DNA from: Bradyrhizobium sp. ISRA430
GTDB lineage: Bacteria; Pseudomonadota; Alphaproteobacteria; Rhizobiales; Xanthobacteraceae
Assembly: GCF_029909975.1 (NCBI RefSeq)
Contig: NZ_CP094516.1
Coordinates: 3,100,001 to 3,164,000, forward strand
DNA length: 64,000 nt
Direction: 5' to 3'
Shown piece after piece: positions 29,896-38,586 of this stretch (position 1 is the first letter of the stretch; each line of letters starts with the position of its first letter). The notes below the pieces were generated by a model, which was not told the DNA's origin, made no database searches, and saw only the letters and a list, made by a program, of their open reading frames with translations. A program made the translations under genes and the position numbers.

Positions 29896-31482
29896 TTACC
29901 AGTTGCGCTGAGCGCGGAGGAGCAGAACGACCGTGTCCTGATCCTTGAGCTCGTAAGTCGCAGCCGGCTTGGCGGGAATAATGTTGACCGCCGTCGTAGT
30001 AACCGTGCCAGCGTACTTCTGGTCGACACGGGTCCAGCTCACGTCGGCCGAGAAGGTCAGGTTCTTGACCGGGGTCCAACGGGTGATGAGACCCACCGTC
30101 CCGACATTGAAGTCAGGGTTACAAGACGTGACACCAACGACAGACGAGAACAGGCCACCGGTGCCGCAGAGGAACGACTTAGCCAAGCCACCGAACTGAG
30201 CCTGAGCGTAAGCACCGTAGATCGAGGTGTTCCAGTACGGATCCCAGTTGTGGGTGTATGCGCCACGGAAGCCCCAGGTCTTGACCGATTCCTGCGAGCT
30301 GCCGTTGATGTACACGGTGTCCGGAGCCGTGACAGCAGCGATGCTGCCGTAAGCGCCGGGCAGACCCGAGCTGCCGTACATCACGTAGGTGCTGCCCGCG
30401 AGGTTCTGGAAGTTGTAGCGGGTCGCACCATCCGTGTAGACCGCCTGCATGTTGATCGTGTCACCCGCGCCGGTCGGGATGTTCTTGATCGACAGAGCGA
30501 GCTGAACCGCCCAGCCCCACTTGTCGTCGGGGTGGCCAGTGACTTCGCTCGCGCCGTAGTAACCGACGTGGTTGTCCTTCGCGGCAACCGACGCCTGGAA
30601 CAGACCCCAGGCCTGGTCGACACGGACCATACCGACGAGGTTCGGCGAGCGCGTACCACCGATGGCACCGGTGCCGATACCACCGGAAAGAATGCCGGCC
30701 GAAGTAGCGCCGCTCATGTTCAGGTTACCAGCCTGATAGTACTGGGTCACGTCTTCCGCCGAGAACGACGCCGTGATGCCCTGACCGAAGTCAGCGGTGT
30801 AGGTGAACTGGTTGACACCAGTGACCGTGCCGGAACCGCCGACGAGACCGTCGAAGTTGTTGCCCGGATAGTTGGTCCAGGGAGCGTCGAACTGCGACAC
30901 TGCCTTACCCATCGTGAAGCCGGCGAACTGGATGAAGGCATAGTACACGCCGAGCGAACCGGCCGAGGTATTGCCGTCGGTGCCGTTCACCGAGCCCGAA
31001 CCCGAGCCCACCAAGGCGTTGCCGGCAGCGCTCAGGCCCAGCGTGCCGCTGTACTGAGTCGCACCGAAGGCGCTACCCGTGCCGACGTAGTTGCCGGTCG
31101 TCCAGGAGAACACGCCATCGAAGAACGTACGGACGACGCCGTACTCGGTCGCGGTGCGCGTGTCGATGTTGAGATCTTCACGAGCGCGCATGGTGTAGTA
31201 GTTGGTCAAACGGTTGCGTGCACCGTTTGCACCCTGCGAGCTGACGTTGAATTGACCATTGATGTCCGAGTTGGTGTTCAGCGCGACTTCAGCGCGCAGA
31301 TAACCACCCAGCTTGATGCAGGTGTCAGTGCCCGGGATGTAGTAGAATCCGGCACCGTACAGGGAGCAGATCTTCACGTATTCGACCGCCTTGGCCTTTA
31401 CGGGGAGATCGGCTGCCTGTGCTCCGCCCACGGCGATCAGACCCGCCGCAGAACCGAGCAAAAGGCTCTTAACCAACTTCAT
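29896..31482 (-). CDS. Porin (Porin_2 family)
   Basis: Outer-membrane general porin of 528 residues, a trimeric barrel for small hydrophilic solutes. The signal peptide (MKLVKSLLLGSAAGLIAVGG, cleaved after AQA) is followed by ADLPVKAKAVEYVKICSLYG, the characteristic mature start of rhizobial porins. GFYYIPGTDTCIKLGGYLRAEV and the closing VVLLLRAQRNW with an aromatic last residue are also diagnostic. ATG 31482 is preceded by GGAGG at good spacing, and a strong terminator follows. It is a single-gene unit, and codon use looks typical of a highly expressed gene. Confidence 0.95.
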   Translation of the reverse strand: MKLVKSLLLGSAAGLIAVGGAQAADLPVKAKAVEYVKICSLYGAGFYYIPGTDTCIKLGGYLRAEVALNTNSDINGQFNVSSQGANGARNRLTNYYTMRAREDLNIDTRTATEYGVVRTFFDGVFSWTTGNYVGTGSAFGATQYSGTLGLSAAGNALVGSGSGSVNGTDGNTSAGSLGVYYAFIQFAGFTMGKAVSQFDAPWTNYPGNNFDGLVGGSGTVTGVNQFTYTADFGQGITASFSAEDVTQYYQAGNLNMSGATSAGILSGGIGTGAIGGTRSPNLVGMVRVDQAWGLFQASVAAKDNHVGYYGASEVTGHPDDKWGWAVQLALSIKNIPTGAGDTINMQAVYTDGATRYNFQNLAGSTYVMYGSSGLPGAYGSIAAVTAPDTVYINGSSQESVKTWGFRGAYTHNWDPYWNTSIYGAYAQAQFGGLAKSFLCGTGGLFSSVVGVTSCNPDFNVGTVGLITRWTPVKNLTFSADVSWTRVDQKYAGTVTTTAVNIIPAKPAATYELKDQDTVVLLLRAQRNW

Positions 31483-32345
31483 GTTAAACCTCCAAGTTGC
31501 TCTATTTAGGGAAGGTTCCGGATCCGCTGGGTGACTACACCCTAAGGTAGGTTCCCTTGTCCCTTAACCCACCGCTTAGCCGCTTCGCGCCTTCGGACAC
31601 ACCCGCATGAACGCGAGGGACTTAAGCGAACCACCTAAAACGGGACGACCTCGGGATGCCCCCCTCCGTCGCGGGTTCGATAAGAACCGAAGAGCCGTGA
31701 TCAATCAACGAAAGACCGCGCGGTTTTGCCCCTGAACGGAACGTTTTCGCGCCAATGTTGCACAAATATCACGCAGCCGTGAGGGGTGAGGCCCGACTTA
31801 ATTCATTGAATCTATTAGGCAAATCTAGATGCGCCCGCCAATCGTCCCAAGGCGCCTCGCGAACCGTTGCCGCGGTGCGACGGCGCGGTTCGTCCCCCAT
31901 CCAGGGGACAACTCGATTCGAAGACACGGGATTCTTGCGGAGATTCTCGAGACGATTCCGATCGTCCTGGGGAGCTCCTCGACGGTGCTCAAGACAGCGA
32001 GGTCCGGCTTTTGCCGCAGTAATACCTGGGACCTAAAGCAGCGACGCCGGCCGCTCTGAGGGGGAGCAACAGTCGTTTTCCTGGGCAACAACCTAACCGC
32101 GACCGAACTCCAACGGTCAGGAACATGGCGTGTCAATGCCGGGGCTTCGCTCGCGCGCGACCGAGCGGCCAAGCCGCTGCAACGCTCCCACCTGCATCTT
32201 CGCTGGCCAAGCCGCACGCGCAGAAAAGCCATCGTGACCAAACATCAAATTCTGATTTGAGGCTGTATCAATTCATCGTTGCAATCAGGGAACGAAAGGC
32301 TTCTCGACGCTTTGCATTGAGTTGATCAACGCAAGGAGTGACACG
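31483..32345. other. Intergenic, porin leader and no supported gene
   Basis: About 860 bases between divergent genes. The part next to the porin (to roughly 31,760) should hold its promoter and leader. Open frames of 75-140 codons on both strands between 31,750 and 32,240 overlap each other, lack ribosome sites and give Arg/Ser-rich products, so I call none. Confidence 0.5.
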
Positions 32346-32726
32346 ATGCGACCGAACAAAGTCTTGCTGACAATTGCGCTCCTCGCTGCCGCTGCAACCG
32401 CGCTGCCCAACACGGCGGACGCGCGTCGCATGGGCGGCGGCGCTCGCGCGGCTCACTTCCACGGCGGCGGCGTCAGGCCCGGCTGGCACGGCGGCGGAAC
32501 AAGATGGCACGCTGGCGGCGGCGCACGATATGCCGGCGGACGCTACTATCACGGCGGCTACTATGGCCGTGGATGGGGCTGGCCCGGCGCCGCGGCAGCC
32601 GGTGTGGCTACCGGCGCGGCTCTTGGTGCCGCTGCGGCTTATGGATCGTCCTACGGTTCTTGCTATCAGACACAGAACGTATGGAATGGCTACGCTTACG
32701 TTACGCGTACCGTAAACGTCTGTTAG
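32346..32726 (+). CDS. Exported Gly/His-rich small protein
   Basis: A 126-residue protein of unknown function. A signal peptide (MRPNKVLLTIALLAAAATAL, cut near ADA) leads into a low-complexity part rich in Gly, His, Trp and Tyr (AHFHGGG, RWHAGGGARY, YYHGGYYGRGW). A short hydrophobic Ala/Gly stretch (GAAAAGVATGAALGAAAAYG) follows. The end carries paired cysteines, one in SCYQTQNVWNGYAY and one as the last residue. The ATG at 32346 follows AAGGAGTGACACG; an upstream TTG is not needed. Its composition resembles the exported protein at 34467, so both may be surface or periplasmic proteins. The His-rich region could bind metal, but nothing shows that. Confidence 0.8.
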   Translation: MRPNKVLLTIALLAAAATALPNTADARRMGGGARAAHFHGGGVRPGWHGGGTRWHAGGGARYAGGRYYHGGYYGRGWGWPGAAAAGVATGAALGAAAAYGSSYGSCYQTQNVWNGYAYVTRTVNVC

Positions 32727-32936
32727 CAGCGTTTGCGATCGGCCGCGCCGACTGGAGCAACGATGGCACGGCTCGGCCAGATGCTTAAGTAGCAGCCACA
32801 AGTGACGGCATCCACCAGCGCGACGGGTGCCGATGCGGGGCACGCGCTCTTCAGGGCATTGCCGCGAGCGGCTCGCCGGGTTGGGCCGAAGTCACATCCG
32901 CTCTTGTGGCGAGCGCACGTGCGTTACCACGCAGCA

Positions 32937-34187
32937 TCAATCATCGGCAGGCGGAGCCGATCGCGGCAGGATGATTGAAACGGTTGTACCTTCACCCGAC
33001 GCGCTCTCGAGCACCATGCGTCCGCCCAATCGGTCCACCACGATATGGCGCGCAATGTGCAGGCCAAGTCCGGTCGCGCCCTCGTGACGTCGGGTCGTGA
33101 AGAACGGATCGAACGCGCACCGTCTCACTTCGGGAGTCATGCCGACTCCATCGTCGGCCACGCACACCTCGATGTCGTTCCCGGCGGCAAGTACGCGAAC
33201 ATCGATCGCCCCCTTACCATCGCCGGGGAATGCATGCGCCATCGCGTTGATGACGAGATTGGTCAAAACCTGCCCGAATTCGCCGGGGTAGCCGTCCGTG
33301 AAGAGGCCAGGCTCGCACCGGACGTTCAGCGAAATGCGGCTCTCGCGATGCTTCCGTCCCAAATGCGACAAAGCCAGCTCCGTGAATTGGCTCACGTCGA
33401 AGCTGCGCCGCTCGGACGAACTGGAATCGACCGCTGCCTGCTTGAACAATTGAACGCGGTCAGCCGCTCGGCTGAGATTTGAGACCAATTGCCGAGCGGC
33501 GGCCTGGACGAGATCAACGAACTCGTTCAGCGCCGAACGGCGCACAACACCGGACGTGATCGCGGCAGCGAATAAATCGGCCTTGCGCTCCAGCGTCGAC
33601 GCCACCGTTAGGCCGATGCCGACGGGACTATTGATCTCATGGGCGATGCCGGCAACCATACGGCCGAGGGCGGCGAGCTTTTCCGCTTCGATCAAGGATT
33701 CCTGAGTTTCGCGCAAGTGACGCAAGGCCATTTCGGCGGCGTCCTTGGCTTGTCGAATTTCACGCTCCGCGCGCTTGCGCTCGGTGATTTCCTCGGCGGC
33801 AACGTTGACGGCAACGATCTCGCCAGAGGGCGCCCTCAGCGGATGCCAATAGGTGATCCATGCCCGCTCCTCGATCTGATCGGGACGCTGTCCTGCGACT
33901 TCGATGCCAACGACTGGCTCTCCGGTCTCCATGATCGAGCGGACGATCGCCTCAACGGCATCGGCCAGCGCAGGCACGCAGTCTCTCACGAAACGACCGA
34001 GATGGTCCTCAACCGAGATGCCGCATATTTCGGTGAGCCGCTGGTTGATCTGCAAGTATCGGCAATCCGGCGACAGACAAGCAAGACCGATGGGGGCCGT
34101 GTCGTAGATGAGCTTCAAGGCGGGCTGGTGCGGAAACAGCACCAGATCCGGAGCGCGCGCTGCTGTGGGCGAATTCGTCAATGACAC
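32937..34187 (-). CDS. PAS-domain sensor histidine kinase
   Basis: Soluble 416-residue kinase with no membrane helix. A PAS domain spans about residues 22-140 (IYDTAPIGLACLSPDCRYL, a PAC-like WHPLRAPSGEIVAVN). A coiled coil (140-170), the phosphoacceptor H183 in GRMVAGIAHEINSP and a HATPase_c domain follow. Its boxes are N (LVINAMAHA), G1 (DDGVGM), F (FDPFFTTR) and G2 (GLGLHIAR). The DHp pattern is of the NtrB/DctB branch. The start is GTG. No response regulator gene is adjacent, so the partner is unknown; the PAS domain could sense a ligand or redox state. Confidence 0.9.
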   Translation of the reverse strand: MSLTNSPTAARAPDLVLFPHQPALKLIYDTAPIGLACLSPDCRYLQINQRLTEICGISVEDHLGRFVRDCVPALADAVEAIVRSIMETGEPVVGIEVAGQRPDQIEERAWITYWHPLRAPSGEIVAVNVAAEEITERKRAEREIRQAKDAAEMALRHLRETQESLIEAEKLAALGRMVAGIAHEINSPVGIGLTVASTLERKADLFAAAITSGVVRRSALNEFVDLVQAAARQLVSNLSRAADRVQLFKQAAVDSSSSERRSFDVSQFTELALSHLGRKHRESRISLNVRCEPGLFTDGYPGEFGQVLTNLVINAMAHAFPGDGKGAIDVRVLAAGNDIEVCVADDGVGMTPEVRRCAFDPFFTTRRHEGATGLGLHIARHIVVDRLGGRMVLESASGEGTTVSIILPRSAPPADD

Positions 34188-34466
34188 CTCGCCGCTTCTT
34201 CTTTCCGGTCGACCTTACCGCCACCTGCGCCGGTCGTTCAAGGCGCCTGGCCTGCGACAAAGGCGGGCAGGCGCTCGAATTCGGCACATGTTCGCCGCCG
34301 GTGCCGTTGGAGCCATCAGAGTCAAAAGAGATGCTTTGCAACTACCGGCTTTCATTCTCTCGTCCTCGTTTCAATTCGAGTCTTCAAGCTCGGATAGACG
34401 AAGAGATAGGCATCTGTCGCAATCTTCTGCGCTTCCGGGAAAAGCGATTTGGCTTCGCACCTTTCA

Positions 34467-34982
34467 TCAAGGGCAATAGTCCCAGAACCCTTGGGTCCGT
34501 GAGGGATCGGTGTAGTACCAGCACATGCCGGCCGCGGGAGCTGCACCTGCCCAGGCAGCCGCGCTTGCCGCAGTGACGAAGCCGAGCGCGGCTCCAGCGG
34601 CAATTGCTCCTCCCGCAGGCCAGCGATACCAGCCGGGCCGCGCCCAACCGCCACGGCCGTAGACGGCGGTTCTGCCGCGAACTGCAACGTTCCCACGTGG
34701 TCCCACCACCGCAGTGCGGCCGCGATATGCACCGCCCCGCGGGCCGACCACTGCACCTCCACGATGCACAACTGCGCCGCCTCGTGGTCCAACATAGGCG
34801 CGTCCGCCACGTGCGCCGGCACGGACCTGAATGAAAACATCCTCCTGCTGCGCAGCGACCGATGACGGGATCGCAGCGGGACTCAATGGTGCAGCGATGC
34901 TGGTCGCTGGCAATGCCGAGGCCGAGACGGCGAGAGTGGCAACCAGGGCGGCCCGAAACGCAAACTTGGTAAGTCCGACCAT
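34467..34982 (-). CDS. Exported Gly/Arg-rich repeat protein
   Basis: Hypothetical protein of 171 residues. The signal peptide (KFAFRAALVATLAVSASALP, cut after SIA) is followed by several PRGGAVV, GPRGGAY and GPRGNVAV units with alternating Gly and Arg. A hydrophobic Ala/Gly stretch (GGAIAAGAALGFVTAASAAA) and a tail MCWYYTDPSRTQGFWDYCP with two Cys come last. ATG 34982 lies seven bases after GGAGG; the ATG two codons upstream touches the ribosome site. The layout (low-complexity Gly region, Ala/Gly hydrophobic segment, aromatic C-terminus with Cys) parallels the 126-residue protein at 32346. Function unknown. Confidence 0.75.
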   Translation of the reverse strand: MVGLTKFAFRAALVATLAVSASALPATSIAAPLSPAAIPSSVAAQQEDVFIQVRAGARGGRAYVGPRGGAVVHRGGAVVGPRGGAYRGRTAVVGPRGNVAVRGRTAVYGRGGWARPGWYRWPAGGAIAAGAALGFVTAASAAAWAGAAPAAGMCWYYTDPSRTQGFWDYCP

Positions 34983-35084
34983 CTTCATTCCTCCCTTTGC
35001 CCGGCGCGGAATCGTGTTTCCTGACATGCGCCACCACCCAACGATTGAGCACCGGCCTCACGACGTCTGCGGACCGGAGACAAT

Positions 35085-36098
35085 CTACTGGAAGCTGAAT
35101 ATGCGCTTCCAATCGTCTTTCATGCTGACAACGGTCCATTTGTTCGCCGCTGCCGCATCCAGAGCCTTGTCGAGACGGCCAAACGACGATTTCCGATCGT
35201 ATGAATATTCGCGCTCGGCATCGGTGTGATGGACGATCAGGCCGAAGCGTCGGCCGCCCTGCCCCGTTGTCCATTGCAGCATCTGGAAGTCACCATCCGA
35301 GTTGCCGAAGGCGGCAATCGGTCGACGTCCGATGTGCGAATTGATGCCGACCGGCTTACCGGGACCGTCATCGACCAGATCAATTGCCGGCAAACGCATC
35401 AAGGCCGGATGCCCGCCGTCGATCTCGAACTTGGTCTTGATGCTGGATCCCACAACCTGCTCGGGCGGGATGCCATAAACCTTCTCGCTCCATGGCCGCA
35501 TGAATTCGATGCCACCGCCGGAGACGATGAACGTCTTGAAACCGTTGGCGCGCAGATAGGCAAGCAATTCCAGCATCGGCTGATAGACCAGCTCGGTATA
35601 CAGTCGACCGAACTTCGGATGACGCGCGGTCGCAATCCAATCGCTGGCGATTTTCTCGAACTCTGCCGTAGTCATGCCGGCATGGGTCGCCATGACGAGC
35701 TCAACCAGCCCCTTTTCGCCGGATTTGGCGAGCGCAGCGATGTCGTTGTCGAGCACCGCCTTGAAGGGCTGCTTCTTTCTCCACTCCGGATGCTTGCCGG
35801 CCAGCGCCTTGACCCGGTCCAGGGCGAAGGCGAGCTGCACATACATCGGCTGCTCGCACCAGAGTGTGCCGTCGTTGTCGAATGTAGCAATTCGCTCGGG
35901 CGCAGGAACGAAGTCCGGCGACCCTTCGCGCGTGACCGCCGAGACGAAGTCCACGATCGACCTCTTCGGCTGCCCCTCCGACCATGACGGGAGGGGATCG
36001 TCCTGTGCCACGGCAACATGGTTGGAGAGAGAGAGAGTGGCAGTCGACACCAGCAAGCCTGCCACTATCGCGCGTCGATCAACCCACGTTCCTTTCAT
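35085..36098 (-). CDS. Exported HAD-superfamily hydrolase
   Basis: Periplasmic phosphohydrolase-like protein of about 337 residues. The N-terminus WVDRRAIVAGLLVSTATLSL resembles a Tat-type signal. HAD motif I is FDNDGT, with the two catalytic Asp at 80 and 82 counted from ATG 36116. Motif II is the Ser in IVSGGG, and motif IV is the FGNSDGD region. ATG 36098 has GGGGGTT before it and is preferred. It lies 54 bases after the arylsulfatase on the same strand, so the two are probably cotranscribed. Phosphate-ester hydrolysis beside sulfate-ester hydrolysis suggests scavenging of esterified nutrients, an inference. Confidence 0.85.
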   Translation of the reverse strand: MKGTWVDRRAIVAGLLVSTATLSLSNHVAVAQDDPLPSWSEGQPKRSIVDFVSAVTREGSPDFVPAPERIATFDNDGTLWCEQPMYVQLAFALDRVKALAGKHPEWRKKQPFKAVLDNDIAALAKSGEKGLVELVMATHAGMTTAEFEKIASDWIATARHPKFGRLYTELVYQPMLELLAYLRANGFKTFIVSGGGIEFMRPWSEKVYGIPPEQVVGSSIKTKFEIDGGHPALMRLPAIDLVDDGPGKPVGINSHIGRRPIAAFGNSDGDFQMLQWTTGQGGRRFGLIVHHTDAEREYSYDRKSSFGRLDKALDAAAANKWTVVSMKDDWKRIFSFQ

Positions 36099-36170
36099 AA
36101 CCCCCGTCCCGTTCATGAGAAGCGAAGACCGAGCGGCCCCGACACTCTCGGGGCCGTTCCATGCGCCTGA

Positions 36171-37820
36171 TCAATTGCCTGTAGGCAGGCCGATACTGAA
36201 GCCTTCCTTCGCAAGCTGATCCCTGAAGAACTGGAACCGCTCGTACTGTTGGATAGTGATCGGCCCCGCGTAGGTCTCGCTCTGGATCTTCCGTGGAGGA
36301 TACTTCACGTACGTCTGCATCAGATCCTTCACGGCGGCATTGATCGTGACCAGGGACCAAGTGTGCTCCGTGTAATTGTTCATGAAGATGTCGTAGCGCT
36401 CTTGCGGGTCTTGCCAGAGGTCGAACACCTGCGGAACGGTCGCCACATATGATTCCGGTCCCTTCCAGCCAAGGTTGCTGTCGACAGCAAGCCCGCCGGT
36501 CTTTGCGCCGTTATCACCGCGCAAATTGAACACGGCCTTGTAGTTGCCGACGCGCGCCGCGCCGGGCGAGAGCTCAGACTCCGTGAAGTAGAACCAGCTC
36601 TTGCGCTCCGACTTTCCGGTCCCGAACAGGATCGGCGACATGTCGTAGCTGTCGAAGACGATCGGTTTACCTTCGCGGTCGTTCTCGGGCAGCTTGATGC
36701 CGGCGAGCTTCCCGAAGGTCGCCATGTAGTCGAGACCGCCGACGATGTCGGAATTCTTCGTTCCGGCCTTGATCCCCGGTCCCCAGGCAATCGAGGGAAC
36801 GCGGTTGCCGCCTTCACGAACCGTGCCTTTCGTGCCACGGAATGGCGTGTACCCCGCATCCGGATAGACGTCCTGCCATGCACCATTGTCCGTCGTCCAG
36901 AACACGTAGGTGTTCTTGTCGAGCCCAAGGGAGCGGACCTTATCCATGATACGCCCGATACGCGTATCGTTCTCCACGACGGAATCCGCGTATTTGCTCT
37001 TCGACAGCGACTTCCCCTGGAATTCGGGAGCCGGCATGTTTGGCTGATGCACCTTCATGAAGTTGATGCTCATGAAGAAGGGCTGTGTCGATCCCCTGTT
37101 GCGGTCCAGATAATCGAGCGAGGCCTTCTCGACATAATCGTCAAAGAACGGAATGCCGACGACGCCCTTGTCGGGCGTGTTGACATACTGCCCATTGATC
37201 TTGAAATCCTCCTTCGCGGGCTGGCCAGCGTTTCCGGACAGCGCTCCCTTGGTCACGCGCTCGAACATCGCCCTGAGCTCGGGGTCCATATAGGGAAACC
37301 AGGTGGGATCGGCATACGTGTAGGCATTGAGATGATACAAGCCTGCGTATTTCATCTCATCGTAGCCTTGCGCGTTCGGTAGTGCGTAGTCGGCTTCACC
37401 GAGATGCCATTTGCCCGTGAAGAATGTCTTGTAACCACCGGTCTTCAGGACCGACGCCAATGTCCACTCGGCTGCATGCATACCGCCGCCCTGGCCCTGG
37501 AATGCCACCGTCGTCATGCCGCTGCGGTTGGGAATGCGACCGGTTTGCACGGCGGCCCGACCGGGCGTGCAGCTTGGCTGCGCATAGAAGGACATGAACT
37601 GCACACCTTCTGACGCCAGACGATCGATGCTTGGCGTCGGCATGCCGCGATTTTCACCGCCTCCGTACGCGGCGGAGTCTCCATAGCCGAAATCGTCCGA
37701 CAGGATCAGGATGATGTTCGGCTTCTGCACTGGCGCCTGGGCGTAAGCCGCGGTGCCAAGCAGCGGCACGGCCAGTATCGCGCAGCCAAACCGCCTGAGC
37801 CTTTCGATGGTGTTCTTCAC
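36171..37820 (-). CDS. Arylsulfatase, exported
   Basis: Class I sulfatase of 549 residues that hydrolyses sulfate esters in the periplasm. The signal peptide ends near AAYAQAP. The metal-binding NIILILSDDFGYGDS follows, then the formylglycine motif with Cys84 in SCTPGRAAVQTGR. The fourth motif residue is Gly rather than the textbook Ser, a variant common in this subfamily. TGKWHLGE supplies the second conserved block. Cys84 must be oxidised by an anaerobic or FGE-type maturase, not encoded here. It starts with GTG at 37820. Linked to the HAD hydrolase downstream. Substrate unknown. Confidence 0.92.
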   Translation of the reverse strand: MKNTIERLRRFGCAILAVPLLGTAAYAQAPVQKPNIILILSDDFGYGDSAAYGGGENRGMPTPSIDRLASEGVQFMSFYAQPSCTPGRAAVQTGRIPNRSGMTTVAFQGQGGGMHAAEWTLASVLKTGGYKTFFTGKWHLGEADYALPNAQGYDEMKYAGLYHLNAYTYADPTWFPYMDPELRAMFERVTKGALSGNAGQPAKEDFKINGQYVNTPDKGVVGIPFFDDYVEKASLDYLDRNRGSTQPFFMSINFMKVHQPNMPAPEFQGKSLSKSKYADSVVENDTRIGRIMDKVRSLGLDKNTYVFWTTDNGAWQDVYPDAGYTPFRGTKGTVREGGNRVPSIAWGPGIKAGTKNSDIVGGLDYMATFGKLAGIKLPENDREGKPIVFDSYDMSPILFGTGKSERKSWFYFTESELSPGAARVGNYKAVFNLRGDNGAKTGGLAVDSNLGWKGPESYVATVPQVFDLWQDPQERYDIFMNNYTEHTWSLVTINAAVKDLMQTYVKYPPRKIQSETYAGPITIQQYERFQFFRDQLAKEGFSIGLPTGN

Positions 37821-37915
37821 GGGTCAGATCTCCATTGTTGGTATCGTGCGGTTGAGACGAAGGCAGCAGATGTCGCCAACCACGGTGAAGCCCTCCCGCG
37901 TCCACGTCGCCACAC

Positions 37916-38200
37916 TCAGGGACGACTCAGATGGGCGAGGATTTCCTCCTCCAGTTCGACGAGCAGGTGGTTGTATTCTTTCACGCGTCGATCTCTCTCA
38001 GGATCCGCTTCCTCCAAAGTTTTCTGCCAATGACGAAGCGCCTTCGTCGCCTCCTCGTAGTCCGAACAAATCGATCTAAATGATGCGTCGCGACCAAAGC
38101 GGCGCCGAATATCCAGCTCGCGCTGGGGAAACCGGGCCACGATGGATCGGAACTCCTCCATAGAGACAACCAGGTCGATGGAGTGGCGACGTGCATCCAA
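37916..38200 (-). CDS. Small conserved charged protein
   Basis: A 94-codon frame from a TTG, or 81 codons from ATG 38161. The product is acidic, helical and without a signal. It has FGRDASFRSICSDYEEATKALRHW in the middle and a coiled-coil-like end, VKEYNHLLVELEEEILAHL. Similar small helical proteins occur in many proteobacteria, but I cannot name the family or a function. It lies 95 bases upstream of the arylsulfatase start on the same strand. Confidence 0.55.
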   Translation of the reverse strand: MDARRHSIDLVVSMEEFRSIVARFPQRELDIRRRFGRDASFRSICSDYEEATKALRHWQKTLEEADPERDRRVKEYNHLLVELEEEILAHLSRP

Positions 38201-38290
38201 GGATCATCACATCTTGCGATCATGACAGCAGGGCTGTCAGAACAGCGTTCTCGTAGCGTGCCAGCATCGCCTCGCGCACGCGCCAAACAA

Positions 38291-38321
38291 GGTGCGAACA
38301 GGTTCGCACCCCAGGTGCGAA
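38291..38321. promoter_or_regulatory. GGTGCGAA repeat cluster
   Basis: GGTGCGAA (38291-38298) and its inverse TTCGCACC (38303-38310) enclose CAGG, and a third copy in direct orientation follows at 38314-38321. Smaller dyads (ACTCA/TGAGT at 38506-38519 and CTTGG/CCAAG at 38528-38540) sit closer to the next gene. All are candidate operators for the TPR regulator gene at 38587. Confidence 0.4.
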
Positions 38322-38586
38322 CACGAACACCGCACGCAGCAACGGCGGAATACGGAAAAATACATAAAGTTGTAATGTAGAGTGTTGCTGCAGTGCCGCG
38401 CTCGCTCACGACCGCGACGCCATCATCGCTCGAGGCCTACGACGAAATGCGCGACCCTCGTCATCCCTTTGGCACAAAATGCATACTCGTGTGACCGACA
38501 GCGTCACTCACTCGTGAGTTGAAGAGCCTTGGTTGCCAAGCCGACCGTTACCCGAGTAAGGTGCACATTCGACAGTTTAAGGTTTA

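Noticed and set aside
29800..31509. Plus-strand open frame of 569 codons opposite the porin
   Set aside because: Shadow of a strongly expressed high-GC gene. It contains the porin terminator and its product shows no family resemblance.
31825..32241. Small genes in the space upstream of the porin
   Set aside because: Several overlapping frames on both strands, none with a start signal or a plausible product.
38291..38330. LexA box in the GGTGCGAA cluster
   Set aside because: GAAC copies occur, but not with the N7 spacing of the alphaproteobacterial SOS box.
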